Positions 9,140-17,609 of a DNA stretch of 64,000 bases are shown here, one piece after another. Position 1 is the first letter of the stretch. Every line of letters starts with the position of its first letter. The notes beneath the pieces are model-generated. The model searched no databases. It was not told the DNA's origin and worked only from the letters and a program-made list of their open reading frames with translations. This stretch comes from Rikenellaceae bacterium (GTDB lineage Bacteria > Bacteroidota > Bacteroidia > Bacteroidales > Rikenellaceae). The position numbers and the translations under genes were made by a program. The DNA is taken from NCBI GenBank assembly GCA_015060045.1, contig SUZH01000003.1, positions 1 through 64,000 on the forward strand. The letters are read 5' to 3'.

Positions 9140-9147
9140 TACCTTTG
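9140..9147 (+). promoter_or_regulatory. -7 box of the CvfB-like/methyltransferase/HAD operon
   Basis: TACCTTTG matches TAnnTTTG 23 bases before the start codon. A -33 TTG at the usual distance is not evident. Confidence 0.6.
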
Positions 9148-9170
9148 TCCCAACTAAAAATCAGAAAACT

Positions 9171-10007
9171 ATGCTCAAAGCAGGACGCAACTATACCCTT
9201 ACGGTGAGCCGCATCTCGGAATTCGGTCTCTACCTCGAGGATGCGGAGCACAACGAGGTGCTGCTCCCCAACCGCTACACCTCGCTCACGGACAAGGTGG
9301 GCGACGTGAAGGAGGTCTTTGTCTATCACGACTCGGAGGATCGCCTTGTAGCAACAACCGAGACGCCGACGATCCGCGTGGGCGAAGTGGCCTTCCTCAA
9401 GGTAGTGGACAAGACCGTACATGGTGCTTTCCTCGATTGGGGACTCCACGGCAAGGATCTCTTCCTCCCGAACCGCAACCAGCAGGGCGGCATCTTTGCC
9501 GGCCACAGCTATGTGGTCTATGCCTACGAGGACAACATCACGGGACGTTGCGTAGCGACCAATAAGCTCAAAAACTTCATCGACAACCTCGACATCACGG
9601 TCAAGGTGCGCGATGAGGTGGATATCCTCGTAGCTTCCGAGTCGCCAATCGGTTTCCGCGTAGTGATCAACAACCGTCACTGGGGTATGATCTACCGCAA
9701 CCAGCTCTTCCGCCGCGTGGAGATTGGCGATCGCATGAAGGGTTACGTGACGCGCATCACGGAGGATAACCGCATCGACGTCAGCCTGCAGCAGCAGGGC
9801 TTCAAGCAAGTGCAGGATTCGGCGGCCACGTTGCGCGAACTCCTGGAGGCCAACGGTCGTTTCCTGCCGCTGAACGACAGCAGCGACCCACAGGAGGTGG
9901 CCCGCATGACACAGATGAGCAAAAAGGTATTCAAACGTTCGGTCGGCATGCTCCTGAAGAGTGGCGAGGTGGAGATGACCGACGAGGGCATTAAACTCAT
10001 ACGCTAA
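9171..10007 (+). CDS. CvfB-like S1-domain RNA-binding protein
   Basis: A 278-residue protein with the architecture of the conserved virulence factor B (CvfB/YitL) family: several S1-type OB-fold modules (about residues 1-65, 66-135 and 145-210) followed by a winged-helix C-terminus (about 225-278, ending SVGMLLKSGEVEMTDEGIKL). The VGEVAFLKVVDKTVHGAFLDWGLHGKDLFLP stretch is a typical S1 motif. The family binds RNA and affects gene expression in Gram-positives; its role in Bacteroidetes is not established. Its stop codon overlaps the next start (TAATG), so the downstream methyltransferase is translationally coupled. Confidence 0.85.
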   Translation: MLKAGRNYTLTVSRISEFGLYLEDAEHNEVLLPNRYTSLTDKVGDVKEVFVYHDSEDRLVATTETPTIRVGEVAFLKVVDKTVHGAFLDWGLHGKDLFLPNRNQQGGIFAGHSYVVYAYEDNITGRCVATNKLKNFIDNLDITVKVRDEVDILVASESPIGFRVVINNRHWGMIYRNQLFRRVEIGDRMKGYVTRITEDNRIDVSLQQQGFKQVQDSAATLRELLEANGRFLPLNDSSDPQEVARMTQMSKKVFKRSVGMLLKSGEVEMTDEGIKLIR

Positions 10008-10774
10008 TGGCCAACCTGCAGACTGCCGAGCGCGTCTCGCGCGACGCCTCGGATAATTTTGTCTTTCAGCGTTCGATCCTCGCCTATCACGAGGCAGCCA
10101 AGTTGGTACAGGGCGACGTGCTGGAAATTGGCACAGGTTCGGGCTACGGCATCGAATTGATTGCCCCGCACGCCAAGAAGTTCGTCACCATCGACAAATT
10201 CATGGCCGAGGGCGATCGTGCATTGCCCGACAACGTGGAGTTTCGCCAGGCCACAGTTCCTCCCCTGCCCTTCGAGTCGGAGAGTTTTGACTATGTAATC
10301 TCGTTCCAGGTCATTGAGCACATCAAGCATGATATCGAATTTGTGCGCGAAATTCATCGCGTGTTGCGCCCGGGAGGCAAGGTAATTATCACCACCCCCA
10401 ACGCTCCGATGTCGCTCACGCGTAACCCCTGGCACATCCGCGAATATAAGTCCGAGGAGCTGCACAACCTATTCGAGGTGCATTTTCAAGATGTCAAGGT
10501 CGAGGGCGTAACGGGCAACGAGCAGGTGATGGCCTACTACGAGCGTAACCGCGCAAGTGTGAAGCGCATCACGCGTTGGGATATCCTCGACCTGCAACAC
10601 CGCCTGCCGCGTTGGATGTTGCAACTGCCCTACGACATTCTGAATCGCCTGAATCGTCGTAAGCTCCTCGCTGCAGCCCCCGAGGCTACGGCCTCAATCC
10701 GCATGGAGGATTACTTCCTGACCGAAAAGACCGAGCAGGCATTTGATCTCTTTTTAACCGCAACCAAACGATGA
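10007..10774 (+). CDS. Class I SAM-dependent methyltransferase
   Basis: A 255-residue protein with a Rossmann methyltransferase core. SAM motif I is VLEIGTGSGYGIEL (about residues 36-49), motif II includes FVTIDKF, and the region FDYVISFQVIEHIKHD followed by HRVLRPGGKVIITTPN matches the UbiE/type-11 methyltransferase pattern. The substrate is not evident. It overlaps the upstream gene by one base and the downstream HAD gene by four (ATGA), making a tightly coupled trio. No membrane segments or signal. Confidence 0.88.
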   Translation: MANLQTAERVSRDASDNFVFQRSILAYHEAAKLVQGDVLEIGTGSGYGIELIAPHAKKFVTIDKFMAEGDRALPDNVEFRQATVPPLPFESESFDYVISFQVIEHIKHDIEFVREIHRVLRPGGKVIITTPNAPMSLTRNPWHIREYKSEELHNLFEVHFQDVKVEGVTGNEQVMAYYERNRASVKRITRWDILDLQHRLPRWMLQLPYDILNRLNRRKLLAAAPEATASIRMEDYFLTEKTEQAFDLFLTATKR

Positions 10775-11361
10775 AGAATATAGTTTTTGACCTGGGTGGC
10801 GTAGTCTTTATGCGCGACCCGAAGAAGTGCACGGAGGATTTTCTGAACTTCTTCAGCTTCGTACGAGCCGAGCAGATGCCCTGGTTCTGGAACGAATATG
10901 ACCGTGGCACGCGCTCGTTGGAGGAGGTCAAAGGGGATCTCTGCGAGCTAAACAACTGCGACCGAAAGAAGGTGGATGAGTACCTACAACTGGCAATCGA
11001 CAAGCAGGAGGTCATCGCACCCACCGAGGAGCTGATTCACGACCTCAAGGCAGCCGGCTATCGACTCTATGTGCTCTCGAACATGTCGAAGGAGTTTATC
11101 GCCTTCCTGCGCAAGGTGCCCGTCTATCGCTATTTCGATGGCGAGGTAGTTTCGTGTGAGGAGGGTGTTTGCAAGCCCGAAGCTGAAATTTACCGCATCC
11201 TGCTGTCGCGCTACGAGCTCAACCCGAAGGAGACGATCTTCATCGACGACCGCAAAGAGAATGTTGAGGCTGCCGAGCAGGTGGGCATCACGGGCTTCCA
11301 CTTCAACCGCAAGGATATTGCGGGAACGATTAGCGAACTGCGTTCCAAATTCAAAATTTAG
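10771..11361 (+). CDS. HAD-IA family phosphatase
   Basis: A 196-residue haloacid dehalogenase-like hydrolase. Motif I is VFDLGGVV, with the nucleophile Asp at residue 7; the second Asp of DxD is Gly, as in the YihX-like subgroup. Motif II is LSNMS, the conserved Lys is in CKPEAEIY, and motif III is FIDDRKENVEAA. Members dephosphorylate small sugar phosphates or nucleotides. It overlaps the methyltransferase gene by 4 bases and ends the operon; a two-stage hairpin terminator follows. Confidence 0.9.
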   Translation: MKNIVFDLGGVVFMRDPKKCTEDFLNFFSFVRAEQMPWFWNEYDRGTRSLEEVKGDLCELNNCDRKKVDEYLQLAIDKQEVIAPTEELIHDLKAAGYRLYVLSNMSKEFIAFLRKVPVYRYFDGEVVSCEEGVCKPEAEIYRILLSRYELNPKETIFIDDRKENVEAAEQVGITGFHFNRKDIAGTISELRSKFKI

Positions 11362-11385
11362 AATTTAGAATTCAAAATAAAAAAA

Positions 11386-11394
11386 GGGGGGGGG
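11386..11394. repeat. G9 homopolymer tract after an A-rich run
   Basis: Nine consecutive G follow a run of A, 25 bases after the HAD gene stop codon. Such a tract is prone to slippage. It is outside any recognised gene or promoter. Confidence 0.6.
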
Positions 11395-11425
11395 TAAAGG
11401 TTGCTAAAAGCAACTAAAGGGAATT

Positions 11426-11460
11426 AAAGGCGTGAAGGGGAAATCCTTTGCGCCTTTTTT
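11426..11460 (+). terminator. Terminator of the CvfB-like/methyltransferase/HAD operon
   Basis: AAAGGCG and AAGG pair with CCTT and CGCCTTT around a GGAAAT loop, followed by a T-run. A smaller hairpin (GTTGC/GCAAC) lies just upstream at 11399-11413. Confidence 0.8.
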
Positions 11461-11487
11461 GATTTTGTTACCATTTATATATAATAA

Positions 11488-11533
11488 AACGGGGGCTTAA
11501 ACTTATTCAATCAAGCTCAGCATAAACCCCGTT
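11488..11533 (-). terminator. Terminator-like hairpin in the convergent intergenic region
   Basis: AACGGGG pairs with CCCCGTT, with an inner GCTT/AAGC pairing. Read on the minus strand the hairpin is followed by TTATTATATA. It could be a second stop for nqr read-through or a small RNA end. Confidence 0.4.
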
Positions 11534-11537
11534 CTTA

Positions 11538-11734
11538 ATGAACCGAAGTTACGGCACACGCTACGCTTTCGTGCCGTGACTTCGAGGGCGTTCGGCAGAA
11601 CACTGAAAAAGATTTCTTCGAAATCCTCTAACAAAAAAAGAGAAACGGAGTTGTGCAAGCACATCCGTTTCTCCTTTTTGTTTGCGCCTAAAAGGCGTTT
11701 TTCAGTGTTCTGCTCTCACTATGAACCGAAGTTA
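11538..11734. repeat. 14-bp direct repeat flanking nested inverted repeats
   Basis: ATGAACCGAAGTTA occurs at 11538-11551 and exactly again at 11721-11734, where it is the complement of the last nqrF codons. Between them lie a hairpin with 12 of 13 Watson-Crick pairs (GAAGTTACGGCAC with GTGCCGTGACTTC) and a perfect 16-bp inverted repeat, GCAGAACACTGAAAAA at 11595-11610 against 11698-11713. The arrangement looks like a duplication of the nqrF end around a small inserted palindromic unit. Confidence 0.6.
11633..11679. terminator. Terminator of the nqr operon
   Basis: GAGAAACGGA pairs with TCCGTTTCTC, with an inner TGTGC/GCACA stem. It is followed by seven T on the minus strand and five T on the plus strand, so it can work in both directions. 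Confidence 0.8.
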
Positions 11735-12981
11735 TCATACAAGATATTCTCCGGCGGTACGCCGAGCGAATCGAGCATATTCACCACGGCACCGATCATC
11801 ATCGGGGGTCCGCACATGAGGTAGATGCAATCCTCGGGAGCCTCGTGGTTCTTCAGGTAGTTCTCATACAGCACATTGTGTACGAAACCTGCCGTGTAGG
11901 CCACACCCTTGGCATCGGCCTCGGGATCGGGACGGTCGAGGGCCAGGTTCATCTTGAAGTTGGGGAACTCCTCCTGAATCTGGTTGAACTCATCCATGTA
12001 GGGAGCCTCCTTCAGGGCACGAGCACCATACCAGAACGATACGGGACGCTTCGTCTTCTCGGTCTTAAAGAGGTGCATCAGGTGGCTACGCATCGGAGCC
12101 ATACCTGCACCACCACCGATGAAGATCAGCTCCTGCGTGTCGGGCAGGTTCTCATCGAGGAAGAACTCACCGTAGGGACCTGAAATAGTCACCTTATCAC
12201 CCGGCTTGCGCGAGAAGATGTACGACGAGCAGATACCCGGGTTCACCTTCATAAAGCCGCCATTCACGCGGTCGAACGGAGGCGTAGCGATACGGATGTT
12301 GAGCATGATGATATTGCCCTCTGCAGGGTGGTTGGCCATCGAGTAGGCACGGAAGGTCGGCTCGGGGTTCGTCGTCACGAGGTCCCACATCTTGAAGTGG
12401 TCCCAATCGGCGCGGAACTTCTCGTCAATATCCATATCCGAGAACTTGATCTGGTCGTACTGCGGGATATCGATCTGGATGTAACCACCACTGCGGAAGT
12501 TCAGCGTCTCGCCCTCGGGGAGCTTTACAACGAACTCCTTGAGGAAGGTCGAGATATTGCGGTTCGAGACCACCTCACACTCCCACTTTTTCACACCCAG
12601 TACCGACTCGGGCACCTTGATCTTCATATTCTCCTTCACCTTCACCTGGCAACCCAGACGCCAATGGTCCTTGGCCATCTTGCGGTTGATGAAGCCGGTC
12701 TCGGTCGGGAGCAGCTCACCGCCGCCCTCCATAACCTGACACTTGCACATACCGCAAGCACCACCACCACCACAAGCCGAGGGGAGGAAAATCTTATTGT
12801 CGGCCAGCGTAGCCAAAAGCGTCGAACCACTCTCGGCCTCGATCACCTGAGCACCGTCGTTCACATCAATCGTCACGGCACCCGACGAAGTCAGTTTTGC
12901 CTTTGCAAAGAGAAGCAGTGCCACCAAGAAGAGCGTCACCACCAGAAAGGCTACGATTGCAACAAGAATTGTCTGTGTCAT
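11719..12981 (-). CDS. nqrF: Na+-translocating NADH:quinone reductase subunit F
   Basis: NqrF is the NADH-oxidising subunit: electrons pass from NADH to FAD and then to a 2Fe-2S cluster. The 420-residue protein has an N-terminal membrane helix (about 4-26), a plant-type ferredoxin domain with cluster cysteines in ACGGGGACGMCKC, and a ferredoxin-reductase domain with the FAD motif RAYSMANH and the NADH-binding FIGGGAGMAPMRSH and CGPPMM blocks. It is the last gene of nqrABCDEF. Its final codons are duplicated downstream at 11538. Confidence 0.97.
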   Translation of the reverse strand: MTQTILVAIVAFLVVTLFLVALLLFAKAKLTSSGAVTIDVNDGAQVIEAESGSTLLATLADNKIFLPSACGGGGACGMCKCQVMEGGGELLPTETGFINRKMAKDHWRLGCQVKVKENMKIKVPESVLGVKKWECEVVSNRNISTFLKEFVVKLPEGETLNFRSGGYIQIDIPQYDQIKFSDMDIDEKFRADWDHFKMWDLVTTNPEPTFRAYSMANHPAEGNIIMLNIRIATPPFDRVNGGFMKVNPGICSSYIFSRKPGDKVTISGPYGEFFLDENLPDTQELIFIGGGAGMAPMRSHLMHLFKTEKTKRPVSFWYGARALKEAPYMDEFNQIQEEFPNFKMNLALDRPDPEADAKGVAYTAGFVHNVLYENYLKNHEAPEDCIYLMCGPPMMIGAVVNMLDSLGVPPENILYDNFGS

Positions 12982-13002
12982 ATTCCTATCTCTTATTAAA
13001 GG

Positions 13003-13611
13003 TTAGAACTGAATACCCGAGAAGATCATGAAGGCGATACCCATCAGACCCGTGATGATAAAGGCGATACCGGGACCCTTCAGGGCAGCGGGAATATGCG
13101 AATAGGTCGTCTTCTCGCGGATAGCGGCCATCATCACGATTGCCAGCCACCAACCAAGACCCGAACCCAAACCATAGACAATCGACTGCCATACGGAGGT
13201 CAGCTCGCCGCCATCGACCTTCTGCTGCATGAAGAGCGAAGCACCCATGATGGCGCAGTTCACGGCGATCAGCGGCAGGAAGATACCGAGCTGGCTGTAG
13301 AGCGAGGGCGAGAACTTCTCGACGATCATCTCCACGAGCTGCACGAAGGCGGCAATCGTAGCGATGAAGATAATGAAGGTCAGGAAGCTCAGATCGACAC
13401 CCGGAACCAGCGCGTCGGCTTTCAGCACATAATTGTAAAGCAAATAGTTCAGAGGCACGGTCATCACCAATACGAAGGTAACGGCTGCACCCAGGCCGAG
13501 GGCCGTCTTAACGCTCTTCGAAACGGCAATGTAGGAGCACATACCGAAGAAGAAGGCGAAGACCATATTGTCGATAAAGATCGACTCAATAAAGATGTTC
13601 AATGTTTCCAT
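13003..13611 (-). CDS. nqrE: Na+-translocating NADH:quinone reductase subunit E
   Basis: A 202-residue integral membrane subunit with about six hydrophobic helices, homologous to NqrD and RnfA. NqrE and NqrD together form the inverted-topology pair that holds an iron centre between them and takes part in Na+ translocation. The start [22 protein letters not shown] (residues 4-25) is diagnostic and includes the conserved Cys. It lies between nqrD and nqrF with short gaps. Confidence 0.96.
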   Translation of the reverse strand: METLNIFIESIFIDNMVFAFFFGMCSYIAVSKSVKTALGLGAAVTFVLVMTVPLNYLLYNYVLKADALVPGVDLSFLTFIIFIATIAAFVQLVEMIVEKFSPSLYSQLGIFLPLIAVNCAIMGASLFMQQKVDGGELTSVWQSIVYGLGSGLGWWLAIVMMAAIREKTTYSHIPAALKGPGIAFIITGLMGIAFMIFSGIQF

Positions 13612-13622
13612 ATCTTACCCTC

Positions 13623-14252
13623 CTATTTTTCCTGTAAATCCTTATTTTTCGAACGGTGTACCCAGATGATGCAACCGCAGAGGATCAGCGCCATCGGCGG
13701 GAACAGCATCAGACCGTTGTTCGAATAGAAACCACCCTCGGCAATGTACCAGCTCTCGGGAATCACACGGAAACCGTAGAGCGTACCGGCACCGAAGAGC
13801 TCGCGGAAGAAGGCGATCACAACCAGAATAAGGCCATAGCCCAAACCGTTGCCGATACCGTCGAGGAACGAAGCCCAGGGGCCGTTACCCAACGCGAAGG
13901 CCTCCACGCGACCCATCACGATACAGTTCGTAATAATCAGACCCACGTAAACCGAAAGTTGCTTCGACACGTCATAGACAAATGCCTTGAGCACCTGGTC
14001 TACCAAGATTACCAGCGTAGCGATCACAACCAGCTGCACGATGATGCGGATGCGCGACGGCAGGCCGTTACGCAGGAGCGACATCACCAGGTTCGAGAAA
14101 GCCGTTACGGCCGTCACCGAGAGAGCCATCACGATAGCAGGCTTGAGCTGCACCGTTACGGCCAACGCCGAGCAGATACCCAAGATCTGCACGATGACCG
14201 GGTTGTTCGCCGAGAACGGGCCGGTCAGATATTTCAGATTCTTGTTACTCAT
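13623..14252 (-). CDS. nqrD: Na+-translocating NADH:quinone reductase subunit D
   Basis: A 209-residue integral membrane protein, partner of NqrE and homologous to RnfE. Conserved features are NNPVIVQILGICSALAVT with the metal-site Cys near residue 28, and the segment LIITNCIVMGRVEAFALGN. Its start overlaps the end of nqrC by 8 bases, which implies translational coupling inside the operon. Confidence 0.96.
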   Translation of the reverse strand: MSNKNLKYLTGPFSANNPVIVQILGICSALAVTVQLKPAIVMALSVTAVTAFSNLVMSLLRNGLPSRIRIIVQLVVIATLVILVDQVLKAFVYDVSKQLSVYVGLIITNCIVMGRVEAFALGNGPWASFLDGIGNGLGYGLILVVIAFFRELFGAGTLYGFRVIPESWYIAEGGFYSNNGLMLFPPMALILCGCIIWVHRSKNKDLQEK

Positions 14253-14970
14253 TGTTCTCTACTTTATTCGTTTCACACTCGGTTGCCTCGGTGCACTCGG
14301 CGCAGCAAGGAGCTACGGCCGACACCTTCAAAAGGGGCAGGTATGCGCCCAGGCTCGATTTAAGCATGGCCGTCACACCATCCGACGTCTTCGTACCACC
14401 CGAGATGGCATCCACCTCGTGGTTGGGATCCTTCGCGCCGCCCTTACGCAGGGTTACCGACACGAACTCCTCACCTTCGAAGATCGTCTTTCCCTTATAC
14501 ATGGCCTGGTGCTTCGGAGTAGCTACCTCGGCACCCAGACCCGGCGTCTCGCCGGCATGGTCCAGGACGATACCCGAAATGGTATTCATGTCCTTCTCCA
14601 AAGCTACATAGCCCCACATCGGACCCCACAGACCTACACCCGAAACGGGCACTACAATACGACCATCCTCGGCCTGGAATACGGGCAGCGTATGCTCGGC
14701 AAAGGCGGTCGGCAGATCGAACAGGAGCTGGATAGGATCCTTACCCTCGATCTTCTCGCCCTTCTCGTTTACTACGAAGGCCTCAATCACCTCGTCGTAG
14801 TTCTGACCCGTGAGCGAGAGCGAAGCCAAAATAGCCTGCTTTTTCTCGTTCAGGATATTGGCATCCTGACGGCTCTTGAGTGCCAGGGCAGCCACAGCCA
14901 GCAGCGTAGCTACCACAACGACCATCACCGTCGAATAGATGACAATATAAAGATTGCTGTTCTTATTCAT
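14245..14970 (-). CDS. nqrC: Na+-translocating NADH:quinone reductase subunit C
   Basis: NqrC carries a covalently attached FMN. The 241-residue protein has one N-terminal membrane helix (about 8-27) and a periplasmic FMN-binding domain. The flavinylation motif is visible as ISGGTKTSDGV, where the Thr is the attachment site; many homologues have SGAT here. After the FMN domain the C-terminus has a short Cys-containing tail (APCCAECTEATEC), which is not part of the standard family and might bind a metal. Confidence 0.95.
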   Translation of the reverse strand: MNKNSNLYIVIYSTVMVVVVATLLAVAALALKSRQDANILNEKKQAILASLSLTGQNYDEVIEAFVVNEKGEKIEGKDPIQLLFDLPTAFAEHTLPVFQAEDGRIVVPVSGVGLWGPMWGYVALEKDMNTISGIVLDHAGETPGLGAEVATPKHQAMYKGKTIFEGEEFVSVTLRKGGAKDPNHEVDAISGGTKTSDGVTAMLKSSLGAYLPLLKVSAVAPCCAECTEATECETNKVENNE

Positions 14971-14979
14971 ATCGCTATA

Positions 14980-16113
14980 CTATTTAACGGTTTTAACACG
15001 ATTCTTACGACGGCTGATGTTGGCCTCTACCACGAAGTAGTCCACCAGCGGAGCCAGGGCGTTCATGAAGAGGATCGAAAGCATCATACCCTCCGGATAG
15101 GCGGGGTTCACCACGCGGATCAGCACAGCAATAGCACCCGTCATGAAACCGACGATGTACTTACCCGTATTGGTCTGAGCCGAGGTCACGGGATCCGTAG
15201 CCATAAAGACGGCACCGAAAGCGAAACCACCAATGATGAGATGCCACCAGGCGGGATACTCCGTAACGCCGAGTGCCTGGAAGAGATAACCCATAGCCAG
15301 ACCACCGACAAATACCGATACCATCGTGCGCCACGAGGCGATACCCGTGAAGAGCAGCACCACAGCACCCAGCAGGATAGCCAGCGTCGAGGTCTCACCG
15401 AACGAACCCGGGATGAAGCCCAGGAAGGCATCCATAGCCGACCAATCGCCGAGCGTACCGGTCGAGGCGAGCTTCTCGAGGGCCGTAGCACCCGAAACGC
15501 CATCCACCTGAGCACCCATCATCGTCCAGTTCGAGTACCACACCTGCTCACCCGAAATCTGGGGCGTATAGGCAAAGAATACGAAAGCACGTGCCAACAG
15601 GGCGGGGTTAAACACGTTCATACCCGTACCGCCGAAAACCTCCTTACCGAAGATCACGGCAAAAGCCGTAGCCAGACCGACCATCCAGAGCGGGGTCGAA
15701 ACAGGCATGATCATCGGAATCAAGAGACCCGACACAAGGAAACCCTCGTTGATCTCATGGCCGCGGATCTGGGCAAAATAGAACTCAATCGCAAGACCCA
15801 CGATGTACGAAACGCACACCATCGGCAGGATGCGAACCAAACCATAGAAGAAGGCCGTCAGACCCTCCAGACCCACCTGGGCACCCGTCCAGTAGCAACC
15901 GAACAGGAAGGCGGGCATAAGAGCCACGATCACCATGATCATCGTGCGCTTCATATCGTTGCAGTCGCGGATATGAGCACCCTTCGTGGTGGTGGTGTCG
16001 GGGACAAACAAGAACGTCTCGAAACCCTCGAAGGTCGAGTGCAGGAAGCTCAACTTACCTCCCTCGGAGAAGGTCGGCTTCAACTTATCTACAATGTTTC
16101 TCAATGCCTTCAT
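14980..16113 (-). CDS. nqrB: Na+-translocating NADH:quinone reductase subunit B
   Basis: The 377-residue, roughly ten-helix membrane subunit that carries FMN, riboflavin and the quinone site and forms the main Na+ path. The FMN-threonine motif is visible as VSGATALEK. The segments GGTGMNVFNPALLARAF and FMATDPVTSAQTNTGKY are conserved through NqrB and RnfD. It starts 2 bases after the nqrA stop codon. Slightly shorter than Vibrio NqrB, as expected for Bacteroidales. Confidence 0.97.
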   Translation of the reverse strand: MKALRNIVDKLKPTFSEGGKLSFLHSTFEGFETFLFVPDTTTTKGAHIRDCNDMKRTMIMVIVALMPAFLFGCYWTGAQVGLEGLTAFFYGLVRILPMVCVSYIVGLAIEFYFAQIRGHEINEGFLVSGLLIPMIMPVSTPLWMVGLATAFAVIFGKEVFGGTGMNVFNPALLARAFVFFAYTPQISGEQVWYSNWTMMGAQVDGVSGATALEKLASTGTLGDWSAMDAFLGFIPGSFGETSTLAILLGAVVLLFTGIASWRTMVSVFVGGLAMGYLFQALGVTEYPAWWHLIIGGFAFGAVFMATDPVTSAQTNTGKYIVGFMTGAIAVLIRVVNPAYPEGMMLSILFMNALAPLVDYFVVEANISRRKNRVKTVK

Positions 16114-16115
16114 CG

Positions 16116-17471
16116 TTATGCCTCCTTAATCATTAAGTTAATACCGTCGCGGAGCACCTGCTGCATCTCGATCTTCGACGGATCGACGAACTCACACAGC
16201 GCGATATCCTCCTCGACAACCTCATAGATACCCAGGTTCTCCATCTTGTCGATGTCACCTGCCAGGCAGGCCTTCAACAGATACACCGGATAGATGTCCA
16301 TCGGCAGGTACTGCTCATAGAGACCCGAAACAACAAAGGGACGCTCACCGCCATTGAGGTTCGTATCGAGCTTGTACTGCTTCTTGGGGCAGAGCCACGA
16401 GAAGTAGGCGCGCGAAACGGAGAACTTCTTGAAGCGGGGCATCATCCAGCCGAAGAGCTCGAACTTGTCACCCTCGGGGATTACCGTCAGCTGGTTGGCG
16501 TAGAAACCTACGAACTCTGCCTCCTGACGCTTGGCACCCGTGAGCACGTTGCCCGAGATCAGACGTACCGAATCACCCTCCTGCTGAGCCTTCACCTTAC
16601 CCTTCACGATCGAGTCGATGCGGGCACCGGCTACGATGGTGTAGTACTGGGGAGCCTCGACCTCCGAACCCGTCAGGGCTACAGTCTTGGTCATATCGAG
16701 CTTACCCTCCAGTGCCAGGCGGCCGATGATGGCTACATCCTGGATGTTTACGATCCATACCACCTCACCCTTATTTACGGGATCGATGTGGTGGATCTGT
16801 ACACCCACGTTACCTGCGGGGTGCTTGCCGGCGAAGGTGTGCAGCTCGGCACCCTTCAGCTGGGCGAACTTACCCTCCGAGCCCTTGCGCATCGAGAGGT
16901 GTACCTTACCCTCCGTGAGACGACCCAGGAGTGCAATACCGGCCTCCAGCTCAGCAGCGTGCTGCTCCAACACGTAGGTGTAGTCGGGAGCGAGCGGCGC
17001 CGAATCAAATGCCGAGATAAAGATTGCCTTCGGCTGATCCGAAGGGTTGGCAATGATGCCATAGGGACGCTGCTGAATCATCGGCCACAGACCGGACTTG
17101 AGCAGCAGTTCGACAACCTCCTCACGCGATGCCTTCTTCGGATCGAGTTTGGGGAATGCCTCGTAGGTTTGCTTTTCGGCGGGCGTAACCGTCACGGAGA
17201 GCACCTTGCGCTTCTCACCGCGGTTGATGGCCGAGACCACACCGCTGACGGGCGACGTAAAGAGGATGCGCTCGTCTGCCTTATTGAAGAACAGCGGCGT
17301 ACCGGCCTTTACCTCATCGCCTACCTTAACCAGCAACTTCGGCGTCACGCCCTCAAAATCGAGGGGCGAGATACCATACTCCGAAGCCATCGGCAGCGCC
17401 GTGGTTTGCTTCGAAGCAGCACCTGCGAGGTTGATGTCGAGACCCTTGCGTAAAGTAATGATTTTCGACAT
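16116..17471 (-). CDS. nqrA: Na+-translocating NADH:quinone reductase subunit A
   Basis: The 451-residue peripheral subunit and first gene of the operon, beginning with the conserved start ITLRKGLDINLAGAA. The barrel-sandwich N-terminal region includes VTPKLLVKVGDEVKAGTPLFFNK, and the block HIDPVNKGEVVWIVNIQDV is characteristic. The C-terminal Fe-S-like helical region carries a few Cys without a ferredoxin pattern. A -7-like TATTTTCG at 17552-17545 is a weak promoter candidate; no good -33 element was seen. Confidence 0.97.
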   Translation of the reverse strand: MSKIITLRKGLDINLAGAASKQTTALPMASEYGISPLDFEGVTPKLLVKVGDEVKAGTPLFFNKADERILFTSPVSGVVSAINRGEKRKVLSVTVTPAEKQTYEAFPKLDPKKASREEVVELLLKSGLWPMIQQRPYGIIANPSDQPKAIFISAFDSAPLAPDYTYVLEQHAAELEAGIALLGRLTEGKVHLSMRKGSEGKFAQLKGAELHTFAGKHPAGNVGVQIHHIDPVNKGEVVWIVNIQDVAIIGRLALEGKLDMTKTVALTGSEVEAPQYYTIVAGARIDSIVKGKVKAQQEGDSVRLISGNVLTGAKRQEAEFVGFYANQLTVIPEGDKFELFGWMMPRFKKFSVSRAYFSWLCPKKQYKLDTNLNGGERPFVVSGLYEQYLPMDIYPVYLLKACLAGDIDKMENLGIYEVVEEDIALCEFVDPSKIEMQQVLRDGINLMIKEA

Positions 17472-17597
17472 AATGGTTAATGTGTTTGAATAATAATTAT
17501 GTTGAGTTTTGTTGTTAGCTTTCTAACACTGCATAATTCGCGGGCGAAAATACAAAAAAATTCCCGAATAATCGCATAAAAAGGGAATTAAATATCG

Positions 17598-17605
17598 TAT
17601 CTTTG
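17598..17605 (+). promoter_or_regulatory. -7 box directly before the TatD start codon
   Basis: TATCTTTG matches TAnnTTTG and ends only 4 bases before the ATG at 17610, so transcription should begin at or next to the start codon. An inverted repeat (AATTCCC at 17559, GGGAATT at 17583) lies upstream where a -33 element would be expected. Confidence 0.55.
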
Positions 17606-17609
17606 TCCT

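Noticed and set aside
10771..10800. HAD protein inactive because DxD is D-x-G
   Set aside because: The YihX-like subgroup naturally has Gly at this position and remains active; the other motifs are intact.
13987..16227. 746-codon open frame antisense to nqrD, nqrC and nqrB
   Set aside because: It crosses three well-supported genes on the other strand and is rich in Arg, His, Thr and Gln without any motif. A by-product of codon use.
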